A stretch of DNA of 64,000 bases from Microbacterium hydrocarbonoxydans (GCF_900105205.1 NZ_FNSQ01000005.1:2790001-2854000); one strand, 5' to 3'; positions 8,376 to 17,507 are shown, numbered from the stretch's first letter. A program made the numbers and translations. The notes: generated from the letters alone by a model not told the origin.

Positions 8376-8795
8376 ATGATCACCCGAGAACTGGCCGTGG
8401 CCCTGCGTGATGCCGGACTCGGGTGGCATCCTGCCGAGGGCGACCGGTTCCAGCTGGATCTTCCCGACGACGTCGAGCTCGAGGCGGAGGCCGACGTCTT
8501 CACGGTCAGCGCGATGACCATCGAGGCCCGTCAGACGCCGAGCGGCACCGATCTCGCCTTCAACGGGACGACGGAGTGGGCGCTCGACGCGGTCACCCTC
8601 GCCGACGCGGTGTGGCTCCCCCTCGAGGATCAGCTGCGCGAGCTGCTGCGCGGCACCTTCCGCTCGCTGACGCGCGTGAGCGACGCGTTCGTGGTCGAGG
8701 TCGAGATCGCCGGGGAGACGCTGAGCTTCGAGCATCCGGATCCCTCAGAGGCCTACGGACGCGCTTTGCTGGACCTGGTCTCCCGCTCGCGCTGA
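8376..8795 (+). CDS. Conserved hypothetical protein, 139 aa
   Basis: I do not recognise a characterised family. The protein is acidic and soluble, with no signal peptide or membrane segment. It begins MITRELAVALRDAGLGWHPA and contains an LADAVWLPLEDQLRELL segment in the middle. The start is supported by TAGCGT six bases before the ATG, the leaderless promoter pattern found throughout this window. It is divergent from recQ with 94 bp between the starts and is followed by the paaA promoter region. Similar small genes occur next to unrelated genes in Microbacteriaceae, as far as I recall, so the context gives little functional guidance. Confidence 0.75.
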   Translation: MITRELAVALRDAGLGWHPAEGDRFQLDLPDDVELEAEADVFTVSAMTIEARQTPSGTDLAFNGTTEWALDAVTLADAVWLPLEDQLRELLRGTFRSLTRVSDAFVVEVEIAGETLSFEHPDPSEAYGRALLDLVSRSR

Positions 8796-8845
8796 CGCGC
8801 CGCAGATCCCGCTCGCCTTGCGTGCCGTCGACCGTCATGTCAGAA

Positions 8846-8867
8846 TTACCTAACGAGCGGTCAGTAA
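8846..8867. promoter_or_regulatory. Candidate TetR-family (PaaR) operator before paaA
   Basis: A 22-bp imperfect palindrome begins TTACCTAACG and ends GGTCAGTAA, with matching TTAC/GTAA outer ends and a central CG-rich core. TetR-family repressors such as PaaR control paa operons in many bacteria by binding palindromes with GGTC-like half sites, responding to phenylacetyl-CoA. It lies 28 bp before the paaA start, within a likely promoter region. The regulator gene is not in this window. Confidence 0.55.
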
Positions 8868-8895
8868 AGACGGATCGCGAACCGAGGAGTCGATG

Positions 8896-9873
8896 ATGAC
8901 CAGCCCCGCAGATCTCTCCCTCGCCGGCAGCGAGGTGTCGGACGATGAGCGACGCTTCGACGAGCTCATCGCGAACGAGCAGCGCATCGAACCGCGCGAC
9001 TGGATGCCGGAGGCCTACCGCCGCACCCTCGTCCGCCAGATCTCGCAGCACGCCCATTCCGAGATCATCGGCATGCAGCCCGAGGGCAACTGGATCACCC
9101 GCGCCCCGAGCCTCAAGCGCAAGGCGATCCTGATGGCGAAGGTGCAGGACGAGGCCGGTCACGGGCTCTACCTCTATTCCGCCGCGCAGACCCTCGGCAT
9201 CACCCGCGACGAGATGATGGACCAGCTCATCAGCGGCAAGGCCAAGTACTCCTCGATCTTCAACTACCCCACCCCGACCTGGGCCGACATGGGGGCAATC
9301 GGATGGCTCGTCGACGGCGCGGCGATCTGCAACCAGGTGCCGCTGTGCCGGGCATCCTACGGCCCATACGGCCGTGCGATGGTGCGCGTGTGCAAGGAGG
9401 AGTCGTTCCACCAGCGCCAGGGGTTCGAGATCCTGCTGTCGCTGATGCAGGGCACCGATGAGCAGAGGAAGATGGCCCAGGATGCGGTGGACCGCTGGTA
9501 CTGGCCGAGCCTTGCGATGTTCGGTCCGCCCGACGACCAGTCCCCGAACTCCGCGCAGTCGATGAAGTGGAAGATCAAACGCTTCTCGAACGACGAGCTG
9601 CGCCAGCGCTTCGTCGGGATGCTCGTGCCCCAGGCCGAGATCCTGGGGGTCACGCTCCCCGACCCCGACCTCCGATTCGACGACGAGACCGGGCAGTACG
9701 TCATCGGCGAGATCGACTGGGACGAGTTCTTCGAGGTCCTGCGGGGCAACGGCCCGTGCAACGCCGAACGGCTCGAACGACGCCGCACCGCTCACGAAGA
9801 CGGAGCCTGGGTGCGCGAGGCGGCCGCCGAGTACGCCCGGAAGCAGGCGCTGAAGACGGAGGTCGCCGCGTGA
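8896..9873 (+). CDS. paaA: 1,2-phenylacetyl-CoA epoxidase, catalytic subunit A
   Basis: The 325-residue ferritin-like diiron protein is the oxygenase subunit that epoxidises the ring of phenylacetyl-CoA. Diiron-ligand motifs are visible as [13 protein letters not shown] and [13 protein letters not shown], and [15 protein letters not shown] is typical of PaaA. Two ATG codons are adjacent, at 8893 and 8896. AGGAG at 8885-8889 lies three bases from the first and six from the second, so I prefer 8896. It is the first gene of paaABCDE-G, preceded by a TetR-type palindrome. Confidence 0.96.
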   Translation: MTSPADLSLAGSEVSDDERRFDELIANEQRIEPRDWMPEAYRRTLVRQISQHAHSEIIGMQPEGNWITRAPSLKRKAILMAKVQDEAGHGLYLYSAAQTLGITRDEMMDQLISGKAKYSSIFNYPTPTWADMGAIGWLVDGAAICNQVPLCRASYGPYGRAMVRVCKEESFHQRQGFEILLSLMQGTDEQRKMAQDAVDRWYWPSLAMFGPPDDQSPNSAQSMKWKIKRFSNDELRQRFVGMLVPQAEILGVTLPDPDLRFDDETGQYVIGEIDWDEFFEVLRGNGPCNAERLERRRTAHEDGAWVREAAAEYARKQALKTEVAA

Positions 9874-10178
9874 TGGCGACGCCGGGCGCCGACGAGCGCG
9901 AGCCCTGGCCGCTCTGGGAGGTCTTCGTCCGCGCCAATCGGGGCCTCAGCCACGTACACGTCGGCTCGCTGCACGCACCGGACGCCGACATGGCGATCCG
10001 CAACGCCCGCGACCTCTACACCCGTCGGGGCGAGGGCGTGTCGATCTGGGCCGTCCCCGCCGATGCCATCACGACCAGCGACCCCGACGCCAAGGGCGCG
10101 TACTTCGAGAGTCCGGCGGGCAAGAACTACCGTCACGCCGTCTACTACACGGCCTCCGAGGGGGTGCCGCACCTGTGA
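9873..10178 (+). CDS. paaB: 1,2-phenylacetyl-CoA epoxidase, subunit B
   Basis: The 101-residue protein begins with WPLWEVFVRANRGLSHVHVG, the characteristic opening of PaaB, and ends with NYRHAVYYTASEG. PaaB bridges PaaAC heterodimers in the epoxidase complex. The ATG at 9873 overlaps the paaA stop codon by one base; GGAGGT nine bases upstream supports it, although a GTG at 9870 is also possible. The stop overlaps the paaC start by four bases. Confidence 0.95.
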   Translation: MATPGADEREPWPLWEVFVRANRGLSHVHVGSLHAPDADMAIRNARDLYTRRGEGVSIWAVPADAITTSDPDAKGAYFESPAGKNYRHAVYYTASEGVPHL

Positions 10179-10993
10179 GCGATGTCCATGGCGACGTCTC
10201 CGTCGATGAACTCCGGCTGAGCGAGGAGCTCACCGGAACCGGCACCGCTGCGGCCTCCGCGGACATCGCCGAGTACGCCCTGTGGCTGGGTGACGATGCG
10301 CTCATCCTGTCCCAGCAGCTCGGCGCATGGATCTCGCGCGCTCCCGAGCTCGAGGAGGACGTGGCCCTCGGCAACATCGCCCTCGACCTGCTCGGTCACG
10401 CGCGTTCGCTGCTCCACTTCGCGGGCAGCTACGACGGCCGCTCCGAAGACGACCTCGCCTACTTCCGCGACGAGCCGGAGTTCCGGAGCTCCTGGATCGT
10501 CGAGCAGCCCAACGGCGACTTCGCACAGACGATCGCGCGTCAGTTCGTGGCGTCGACCTTCATGTTCGAGCTGTACTCCGCGTTGCGGGCGAGCACGGAG
10601 CCGACCCTCGCCGCGATCGCGGAGAAGTCGCTCAAGGAGGTCGACTACCACCGCGACCACGCCGTGCAGTGGGTGCTGCGGCTCGCCGGTGGCACCGACG
10701 AGTCACGGCGACGGATGATCCGGGCGCTCGACGACGTCTGGCCGTACGTTGACGAGCTGTTCCGCGACGAGCCGCTCATCGACCGCCTCGGCGCTGCAGC
10801 CGTGCGCCCGTCGTCGCTCCGCGACGGCTTCGACGCCGTCGTCGACGCGGTCCTCACGGAGGCGGAGCTGGCCGAGCCCACCGTGGCGGCGTCCTCGGCC
10901 GGCGGCAGGAGGGGTGCGCATTCGACGTCGCTCGGTCATCTGCTCGCAGAGATGCAGGTCCTCGCACGACGGCATCCGGGGGCATCATGGTGA
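10175..10993 (+). CDS. paaC: 1,2-phenylacetyl-CoA epoxidase, structural subunit C
   Basis: A 272-residue ferritin-like protein, the non-catalytic partner of PaaA. DLLGHARSLLHFAG and SLKEVDYHRDHAVQWVLRLA are typical of PaaC, and the length matches the family. It helps form the PaaAC core and the substrate site. The GTG start at 10175 overlaps the paaB stop (GTGA). Its 3' end overlaps the paaD start by seven bases. Confidence 0.94.
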   Translation: MSDVHGDVSVDELRLSEELTGTGTAAASADIAEYALWLGDDALILSQQLGAWISRAPELEEDVALGNIALDLLGHARSLLHFAGSYDGRSEDDLAYFRDEPEFRSSWIVEQPNGDFAQTIARQFVASTFMFELYSALRASTEPTLAAIAEKSLKEVDYHRDHAVQWVLRLAGGTDESRRRMIRALDDVWPYVDELFRDEPLIDRLGAAAVRPSSLRDGFDAVVDAVLTEAELAEPTVAASSAGGRRGAHSTSLGHLLAEMQVLARRHPGASW

Positions 10994-11481
10994 GCCGATC
11001 CGCTCCTGCCGATGCCTGGCGGATCGCGGCGTCGGTGCCCGACCCTGAGGTTCCCGTGCTCACGATCGAGGACCTCGGCGTGCTCCGTGACGTCTCCGTC
11101 GAGGGCGACGCGGTGCGGGTGGACATCACTCCCACGTACAGCGGATGCCCGGCGATGGACACTATCCGCGATGATGTCATCCTGGCGCTGAACGCGGCGG
11201 GGTACGCGCACGTCGACGTGCGACTCGTGCTCTCCCCCGCTTGGACGACGGACTGGATGTCGGATGCCGGCAAGCGGAAGCTGTCCGAGTACGGCATCGC
11301 CCCGCCGACGGGACGCGCGTCGCTCTCTTCCGGGCCGATCCGTCTCGGCATCAGCGTGCGCTGCCCGCAGTGCGGCTCCCTCGACACCCGCGAGGTCTCG
11401 CGCTTCGGATCCACCTCGTGCAAGGCGCTGTTCGAATGCCGCGCCTGCCTCGAGCCCTTCGATCACTTCAAGGTGCACTGA
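10987..11481 (+). CDS. paaD: Phenylacetate degradation protein PaaD (Fe-S assembly type)
   Basis: The 164-residue protein has an N-terminal MIP18/DUF59-like domain (SVPDPEVPVLTIEDLGVLRD, then TYSGCPAMDTI with a conserved cysteine). A C-terminal zinc-ribbon-like segment follows, with CPQCGS and FECRACLEPF. PaaD is required for epoxidase activity and is thought to help iron-sulfur or diiron maturation of the complex. The ATG overlaps paaC; an alternative GTG at 10990 would remove one residue. Its stop TGA overlaps the paaE ATG by one base. Confidence 0.93.
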   Translation: MVSRSAPADAWRIAASVPDPEVPVLTIEDLGVLRDVSVEGDAVRVDITPTYSGCPAMDTIRDDVILALNAAGYAHVDVRLVLSPAWTTDWMSDAGKRKLSEYGIAPPTGRASLSSGPIRLGISVRCPQCGSLDTREVSRFGSTSCKALFECRACLEPFDHFKVH

Positions 11482-12677
11482 TGTCGCTGTTCGCCACGCC
11501 CGCGAAGACGACGGGTGCTCCGGGACGCGCCGCTTCCGTGCCAGCCCCCGCCGCGTCATCCGCGTCGAAGCGCGCCCGATTCCACACCCTCGCGGTCGAG
11601 GAGGTGCGCCCGCTCACCGAGGATTCGGTCGAGGTGACCTTCACGGTTCCGGCCGAGCTCGCCGAGGACTACGCCCATCTGCCTGGCCAGTACGTGGCTC
11701 TGCGCACCACACTCGACGGCACCGAGGTGCGCCGGTCGTACTCGCTGTGCCGCGCGCCCGAGCACCGCAGCCCCGCGCAGGTCGCTGCGGGCCTTCCCAC
11801 CCGACTGAGCGTGGCGGTCAAGCGCGACGAGGGCGGACTCTTCTCGACATGGGCGCAGACCGCACTGCATCCGGGTTTCGAGATCGACGTGATGAGCCCG
11901 CAGGGCACATTCACCTCCGCACTGTCCGACCTCGACCGGCGCCATGTCGTCGGCATCGCCGCGGGTTCGGGGATCACGCCGCTCATGGCGCTCGCCCACA
12001 CCGTCCTCACGCGGTCGGACACCTCGCGCTTCACGCTCCTCTACACGAACCGCTCGACGCTGGACGTGATGTTCCTCGAGGATCTCGCGGATCTGAAGGA
12101 CCGGTATCCGACGCGCCTCACGCTGCACCACGTGCTCTCCCGCGAGCAGCGCACCGCCCCGGTGCTGTCCGGTCGGATCGACGAGGAGAAGCTGCGGACG
12201 ATCCTGCGGGTGCTGATCGACCCGGCGGATGTGGACGAATGGTTCCTGTGCGGCCCCCTCTCGCTGGTCGACCTGTGTCGCACGGTGCTGGGCGATGTCG
12301 GCGTGCCGAAGGAGCATGTGCGGTTCGAGCTCTTCACGACCGGAGACGAGCCGAAGCATGCCGCGCGCCCCGTGACCGTGCGCGCCGGCGAGAAGACGAT
12401 CCGCATCGAGGTGAACCTCGACGGGGTCTCCTCCACCGTGGAGAGCCCTGTCGATGCCCGGGAGTCGGTGCTCAACGCGGCACTGCGCGTGCGGCCGGAC
12501 GCCCCGTTCGCGTGCGCGGGAGGCGTGTGCGGCACGTGCAGGGCCCGGGTGATCGAGGGCAGCGTGACGATGACCGAGAACTACGCGCTCGAACCCGACG
12601 AGCTCGAGCGCGGATACGTGCTGACCTGCCAATCCCACCCAACCAGCGACCGCGTCGTGGTCGACTACGACGTCTGA
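11481..12677 (+). CDS. paaE: 1,2-phenylacetyl-CoA epoxidase reductase subunit E
   Basis: The 398-residue electron-transfer protein has three parts. An FAD-binding barrel carries RRSYSLCRAP; an NADPH-binding domain carries GIAAGSGITPLMALA; a C-terminal plant-type [2Fe-2S] ferredoxin domain carries CAGGVCGTCRARV and a fourth cysteine in YVLTCQSHP. It passes electrons from NADPH to the PaaA diiron centre. The first 30 residues are an Ala/Pro-rich extension before RFHTLAVEEVRPL, where homologues usually begin. The start is set by the TGATG overlap with paaD. Confidence 0.95.
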   Translation: MSLFATPAKTTGAPGRAASVPAPAASSASKRARFHTLAVEEVRPLTEDSVEVTFTVPAELAEDYAHLPGQYVALRTTLDGTEVRRSYSLCRAPEHRSPAQVAAGLPTRLSVAVKRDEGGLFSTWAQTALHPGFEIDVMSPQGTFTSALSDLDRRHVVGIAAGSGITPLMALAHTVLTRSDTSRFTLLYTNRSTLDVMFLEDLADLKDRYPTRLTLHHVLSREQRTAPVLSGRIDEEKLRTILRVLIDPADVDEWFLCGPLSLVDLCRTVLGDVGVPKEHVRFELFTTGDEPKHAARPVTVRAGEKTIRIEVNLDGVSSTVESPVDARESVLNAALRVRPDAPFACAGGVCGTCRARVIEGSVTMTENYALEPDELERGYVLTCQSHPTSDRVVVDYDV

Positions 12678-12687
12678 GGAGCATCCG

Positions 12688-13458
12688 ATGATCGATCTCA
12701 CGCTCGACGGCGACGTCGCGACGGTCGTGCTCAACGCCCCCGCGAGACTGAACGCCCTCGACGAACAGGCGCTGCGAGACCTCGGTCGCGCCTACGACGA
12801 GGCGGAGGCCGCCGGGGTGCGGGCACTCGTGCTGCGCGGTGAAGGACGAGCCTTCTGCGCCGGCCGCGACATCTCGACGGTCGACCCCCGCGACGATGAC
12901 GTGATGGGTTACCTCGGCGGACTCGTGACGCCGCTCCTGCAGCGGATGTCGCGATTCCCCGCTCCGACCTTCGCGGTGGCGCACGGCGCCTGCCTGGGCG
13001 TCGGCCTTGGGCTGCTCATCGCGACGGACGTGGTGTACGTCGCGGAATCCGCCAAGATCGGCTCGCCGTTCGCCGCTCTCGGCGCCACTCTCGACTCGGG
13101 AGGGCACGCGCTCTTCGTCGACCGCCTCGGCGCGCACCGCACTCTCGACCTCATCTACACGGGGCGATTGATGACCGGCGCGGAGGCGGTCGCCGCCGGG
13201 CTCTTCTCCCGCGCGCTGCCCGACGAGGAGGTCGTGCAGGCGACGACGGATGCCGCGGCGAAGGCGGCGCGCGGCGCGACCGCCGCGTTCCTCGCGAGCA
13301 AGCAGCTGGTGGCGCGCATCCGCGACGAGCGACTGGCGCTCTGGGACTCCCTCGACATCGAGAACGCTGCGCAGGCGGCGCTCTGCGACACCGACGACTA
13401 CCGCGAGGGCTTCGCCGCTTTCCAGGAGAAGCGGACACCGGAGTTCCGCGGGCACTGA
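12688..13458 (+). CDS. paaG: 1,2-epoxyphenylacetyl-CoA isomerase
   Basis: A 256-residue crotonase-fold enzyme expected to convert the ring epoxide to oxepin-CoA. FCAGRDIS and HGACLGVGLGLLIATDVV form the oxyanion hole. The C-terminal REGFAAFQEKRTPEFRGH is the typical end of PaaG proteins and distinguishes it from the paaF-like gene at the left end of the window. GAGGAG lies ten bases upstream of the ATG. It is the last gene of the second paa block. Confidence 0.88.
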   Translation: MIDLTLDGDVATVVLNAPARLNALDEQALRDLGRAYDEAEAAGVRALVLRGEGRAFCAGRDISTVDPRDDDVMGYLGGLVTPLLQRMSRFPAPTFAVAHGACLGVGLGLLIATDVVYVAESAKIGSPFAALGATLDSGGHALFVDRLGAHRTLDLIYTGRLMTGAEAVAAGLFSRALPDEEVVQATTDAAAKAARGATAAFLASKQLVARIRDERLALWDSLDIENAAQAALCDTDDYREGFAAFQEKRTPEFRGH

Positions 13459-13544
13459 GCGAGGGATCGCACGGTCACTAGCGGCGGGATGCGGCTCGAC
13501 GCAAGGGCGTCGCCGATGTCGGATGCCGGTGACAGACTGCACGC

Positions 13545-15068
13545 ATGATGCTCTCGGAGCTCGTCTCCACCGCCGACGCCGTCACGGCGACCTCCTCGCG
13601 CCTCGCCAAGATCGAGGCACTCGCGCAGCTCCTCTCGAACGCGGATGCCGACGAGCTGCCGACGGTGGTGGGGATCCTCCTCGCCACACCGCGTCAGGGC
13701 AGACTCGGCGTCGGATGGCGCGGCATCGGCGCACTGGACGTCACGCACTCCGACACTCCGACACTGTCGATCGACGATGTCGACCAGGCGTTCGGATCGC
13801 TCGCCCAGGCATCCGGCTCCGGCTCTGCGGGTGCGCGCACCGCCACGCTGGTCTCGCTGGCCACCCGCGCCACGGCCACCGAGTGGGATCTGCTCGCGCG
13901 GGCGATGCTCGGCGAACTCCGCACCGGCGCCCTCGGTGGTGTGCTGCAGGATGCGATCGCTCGCGCCTCCGGTCGCGCTCCGGCTGCGGTCAGGCGAGCG
14001 GCGATGCTGTCCGGTGACCTGGGCGAGACGGCCGTGCTCGCACTGACGGGCACCGAAGCCGACCTCGACGACGTCGGGCTCGTGGTCGGCCGACCGGTGC
14101 TGCCGATGCTGGCCTCGACGGCCGCGACTCCCACCGCCGCGCTCGAGATCACCGGCCGCGCGTCGGTCGAGTACAAGCTCGACGGCGCGCGCATCCAGGT
14201 GCACCGCCACGGCGACGAGGTCGGGGTGTACACGCGGAGCCTGGCCGACATCACGCACCGCGTGCCCGAGATCGTCGAGATCGTGCGCGGCCTCCCCGCC
14301 CACGACCTGATCCTCGACGGCGAGACCCTGTCCCTCGACGAAGACGGAGGGCCTCGCCCGTTCCAGGAGACGATGTCGCGGTTCGGCGCCGACGTCTCGC
14401 GCGACCTCGTGCTGCGTCCCTGGTTCTTCGACGTCCTGCACGTCGACGGACGCGATCTGCTCGACGAGCCGCTCTCCACCCGCCTCGCGGAACTCGAGCG
14501 CGTAGTGGGCGAATGGCGGATGCCCGGCATCGTCACCGACGACCCCGAGGCGGCCGAGCGGCTGTCGCGCGAGGCACTGATCGCCGGCCACGAGGGAGTC
14601 GTCGTCAAGGGGGTCGATGCTGCGTACGCCGCAGGGCGACGCGGCAAGTCCTGGGTGAAGGTCAAGCCCGTGCTGACCTTCGATCTGGTCGTGCTCGCAG
14701 CGGAATGGGGGTCTGGGCGACGAGCGGGATGGCTGTCGAACCTGCACCTCGGAGCGCTCGACCCGAGCGGGGAGTTCGGCGAACCGGGCGGACTGGTCAT
14801 GGTCGGCAAGACCTTCAAGGGGCTGAGCGACGAACTGCTGCGGTGGCAGACCGAGCAGTTCCCGCCCCTCGAGACGAGGCGCACCCAGAGCACGGTCTTC
14901 CTGCGCCCGCACTTCGTGGTCGAGATCGCGATCGACGGTGTGCAGCGCTCCCCGCGCTACCCCGGTGGTATCGCCCTGCGTTTCGCCCGGGTGAAGGGCT
15001 ACCGCCCCGACAAGACCCTGGCGGAGGCCGACACCATCCAGACCCTGCGCGCGCTCCTGCGCGGGTGA
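13545..15068 (+). CDS. ATP-dependent DNA ligase
   Basis: The 507-residue protein resembles the LigB/archaeal-type ATP-dependent ligases found beside NAD-dependent LigA in Actinobacteria. An N-terminal DNA-binding domain (residues 1-195) is followed by the nucleotidyltransferase motif YKLDGARIQ with the adenylated lysine K211. Motif III-like PWFFDVLHVDG, motif IV EGVVVKG and motif V WVKVKP follow, then an OB-fold. It seals nicks during repair. CAGACT lies six bases before the ATG, matching the leaderless promoter pattern. It is convergent with the phosphoribosyltransferase gene, 25 bp away. Confidence 0.92.
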   Translation: MMLSELVSTADAVTATSSRLAKIEALAQLLSNADADELPTVVGILLATPRQGRLGVGWRGIGALDVTHSDTPTLSIDDVDQAFGSLAQASGSGSAGARTATLVSLATRATATEWDLLARAMLGELRTGALGGVLQDAIARASGRAPAAVRRAAMLSGDLGETAVLALTGTEADLDDVGLVVGRPVLPMLASTAATPTAALEITGRASVEYKLDGARIQVHRHGDEVGVYTRSLADITHRVPEIVEIVRGLPAHDLILDGETLSLDEDGGPRPFQETMSRFGADVSRDLVLRPWFFDVLHVDGRDLLDEPLSTRLAELERVVGEWRMPGIVTDDPEAAERLSREALIAGHEGVVVKGVDAAYAAGRRGKSWVKVKPVLTFDLVVLAAEWGSGRRAGWLSNLHLGALDPSGEFGEPGGLVMVGKTFKGLSDELLRWQTEQFPPLETRRTQSTVFLRPHFVVEIAIDGVQRSPRYPGGIALRFARVKGYRPDKTLAEADTIQTLRALLRG

Positions 15069-15093
15069 GCGCGCACGCGCGATCCAGCCTGCT

Positions 15094-15603
15094 TCAGGCG
15101 GTGGGCGTCAGTCCGAGGTCCTCTTCGCGGACCGTGCCCTGGAACGACCACGGGAAGTCGATCCAGAGGTCGGTGTCCTTCCAGGCGTAATCCGGCTGGA
15201 TGATGGTCGACGGTTTCGTGTAGATCGTGACGGAGCGCACCTCGGCGCCCTTGTCCTCGAGCAGCTGCACGGCGAGTGCGAGGGTGCGCCCTGAGTCCGC
15301 GACATCGTCGACGAGCAGCACCCGACGGCCGTCCAGATAGGCCATGTCGAGCTCGGGCGGCAGCACCTCGGGAGCATCCAGCACCGTGCCGATGCCGGTG
15401 TAGAACTCGACGTTGATCGCGCCGCAGTTCTTCGCGCCGAGGCCGTACGCGATGGCCCCGGCCGGCAGCAGACCGCCGCGGGCGATGGCCACCACGACCT
15501 CCGGCATGAAGCCGCTGTCGAGGATCCGGCGGGCGAGGTCCCTCGTCGCCGCTCCGAAGCCGTCCCAGGTCAGCGTCTCGCGCTCGATCGATGCATCCGT
15601 CAT
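15094..15603 (-). CDS. Purine-type phosphoribosyltransferase
   Basis: The 169-residue protein is a type I phosphoribosyltransferase. The PRPP loop is RVLLVDDVADSGRTLALAV, and EVVVAIARGGLLPAG is the N-terminal PRPP-contacting loop. The C-terminal hood contains DYAWKDTDLWIDFPW, typical of xanthine/guanine/hypoxanthine salvage enzymes. The precise base specificity cannot be read from the sequence. The start at 15603 is chosen because GAGGAG precedes it directly and the longer frame upstream has no family similarity. Confidence 0.85.
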   Translation of the reverse strand: MTDASIERETLTWDGFGAATRDLARRILDSGFMPEVVVAIARGGLLPAGAIAYGLGAKNCGAINVEFYTGIGTVLDAPEVLPPELDMAYLDGRRVLLVDDVADSGRTLALAVQLLEDKGAEVRSVTIYTKPSTIIQPDYAWKDTDLWIDFPWSFQGTVREEDLGLTPTA

Positions 15604-15632
15604 CTCCTCATTCTCCTGCACCGTCGGCGCGA

Positions 15633-15761
15633 TAGGATCGACGCGTCCGGCGTTCTGACGCCGGTGCCTGAAAAAGAGGCACGAAGCACCTCGCGATGAC
15701 GCGGGAGCGAGACACATACGGAATGCGCACGATCTCCGTCCCTGTCTCGAAAGGCTCTCGC
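15633..15761 (+). promoter_or_regulatory. Promoter and structured 5' leader of the TPP-enzyme gene
   Basis: TAGGAT at 15633-15638 is a possible -10 element. It would place transcription start just before a run of paired segments: CCGGCGT/ACGCCGG (15647-15664, loop TCTG), GTGCCT/AGGCAC (15664-15682, loop GAAAAAG), and CGAGACA/TGTCTCG (15708-15714 with 15743-15749). The last arm abuts the AAAGG ribosome binding site at 15750-15754. I do not recognise a known riboswitch class. The hairpins are seen in the sequence; a regulatory role is inferred. Confidence 0.45.
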
Positions 15762-17495
15762 ATGCCCACCGTCTCCGCGCACGTCGCTCTCACCCTCGCC
15801 CAGCACATCGACGCCGTCTTCGGCGTGATGGGCAACGGCAACGCCTACTTCCTCGACGCGATCGAAACCCAGACGGATGCCGTCTTCACCGCCGTCCGCC
15901 ATGAGCAGGGCGCGGTGGTCGCCGCCGACGCGCACTTCCGCGCGTCCGGTCGCATCGCCGCCGGCACCTCGACGTACGGGGCCGGCTTCACGAACACCCT
16001 CACCGCACTCGCCGAGGCCGTGCAGGCGCACGTGCCGCTCGTGCTCGTCGTCGGCGACGAGCCGACTTCTGGTCCACGGCCGTGGGACGTCGACCAGATC
16101 GCCCTGGCCTCGGCGGTCGGTGCCCGCACCTATACCGTCGGGCACGCGGATGCCGCAGCCACCACCGTCATCGCGATCGGGCACGCACTGACCTACCGCG
16201 TGCCCGTCGTACTGGCGATCCCCTACGACGTGGCCTCGCGCGAGGCCGGCCCGGTGCCGGAGGCGCCCGCGCCCCGCATCCCTGCACCGCTCGCTCCCCG
16301 CGGCGAGTTCGCCGAGGGGATGCTGGACGACATCGCCGCCGCGCTGCGCGGAGCATCCCGCCCCTTCCTGCTCGCAGGACGCGGTGCCTGGCTGGCGGGC
16401 GCCGGTGATGCCCTCGGTCGTCTCGCGGAGCTGACCGGTGCGCTGACGGCCTCGTCGGCTCTCGGCCGCGGGGTCTTCCCCGAGACGCAGTACGACCTCG
16501 GCGTCACGGGCGGCTTCGGCGCGGACGGTGCCATGGACCTGGTCCACACCGCGGATGTCGCGGTCGTGTTCGGGGCGTCCCTGAACCAGTTCACGATGCG
16601 CTTCGGCGAGCTGTTCGCGCCGGGGACCCGCGTGTTCCAGATCGACATCGCCCCGGCCGCCACCCACCCGCACGTCGGCGGGTTCGTCCGCGCGGACGCC
16701 CGTGTCGCGGCCGAGGCCCTGGTCGCCCGCCTCGACGCCCGCCTCGACGGGCACGGCTTCGGACCTGACGCTCGCCACGCCGAGGCGACGGCGGATGCAC
16801 CCGGCGTGTCGGCCGCGGCATCCGAAGCTGTGCCCCGGGCATGGCGTGAGAGCGTCGACGTCGCCGCCGCACGCGCCTACGACGAGGGCGACGAGCTCGC
16901 CGCGGACGGCCGGCTGGACCCGCGGTCGGCCGCGCGACGCATCGCCGAGCTCCTCCCCAGCGACCGGGTCGTCGTCTCGGACGGCGGGCACTTCATCGGC
17001 TGGGCGAACATGTACTGGCCGGTCGAGGCACCCGATCGCATGATGATGGTCGGCACAGCGTTCCAGTCGATCGGGCAGGGGTGGCCGAGCGTCGTCGGCG
17101 CGGCTCTGGCCCGCCGCGACTCGACCGTCGTGCTCACCTCGGGAGACGGCGGTGGGCTCATGGCGATCGCCGACCTCGAGTCCGCGGTGCGTGCCGCGCA
17201 GGGCCGGGGCATCGCCGTGATCTGGAACGACGCCGCGTACGGCGCCGAGGTGAACCTCTACGGTCTCAAGGGACTCGCCGAGGGCCCGATGCGGATCCCC
17301 GAGGTCGACTTCGCAGCGTTCGGCGCTGCCGTGGGCGCGGAGGGCGTGGCCGTGAAGACCCTCGCGGACCTCGATCGCCTCGCTGCGTGGACCCAGGAGG
17401 ATCCGGCCTCGCGGCGGTTCCTGCTGCTCGACCTGCGCATCTCCGGCGACGTGATCGCGCCGTACCAGCAGGAGATCATCCGCGTGAACTCCTGA
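15762..17495 (+). CDS. Thiamine-diphosphate-dependent enzyme (acetolactate synthase-like)
   Basis: The 577-residue protein has the three-domain layout of the pyruvate oxidase/acetolactate synthase superfamily. The N-terminal PYR domain carries RHEQGAVVAADA with the activating glutamate. The C-terminal PP domain carries TSGDGGGLMAIADLES, with IAVIWND about 24 residues later, which is the GDG-X24-N motif that binds ThDP and Mg. The middle domain is poorly conserved, so I cannot name the substrate; decarboxylase, carboligase and synthase activities are all possible. The start at 15762 follows AAAGG; an ATG at 15723 is possible but falls inside the structured leader. Confidence 0.8.
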   Translation: MPTVSAHVALTLAQHIDAVFGVMGNGNAYFLDAIETQTDAVFTAVRHEQGAVVAADAHFRASGRIAAGTSTYGAGFTNTLTALAEAVQAHVPLVLVVGDEPTSGPRPWDVDQIALASAVGARTYTVGHADAAATTVIAIGHALTYRVPVVLAIPYDVASREAGPVPEAPAPRIPAPLAPRGEFAEGMLDDIAAALRGASRPFLLAGRGAWLAGAGDALGRLAELTGALTASSALGRGVFPETQYDLGVTGGFGADGAMDLVHTADVAVVFGASLNQFTMRFGELFAPGTRVFQIDIAPAATHPHVGGFVRADARVAAEALVARLDARLDGHGFGPDARHAEATADAPGVSAAASEAVPRAWRESVDVAAARAYDEGDELAADGRLDPRSAARRIAELLPSDRVVVSDGGHFIGWANMYWPVEAPDRMMMVGTAFQSIGQGWPSVVGAALARRDSTVVLTSGDGGGLMAIADLESAVRAAQGRGIAVIWNDAAYGAEVNLYGLKGLAEGPMRIPEVDFAAFGAAVGAEGVAVKTLADLDRLAAWTQEDPASRRFLLLDLRISGDVIAPYQQEIIRVNS

Positions 17496-17507
17496 CGGCG
17501 GGTATCG

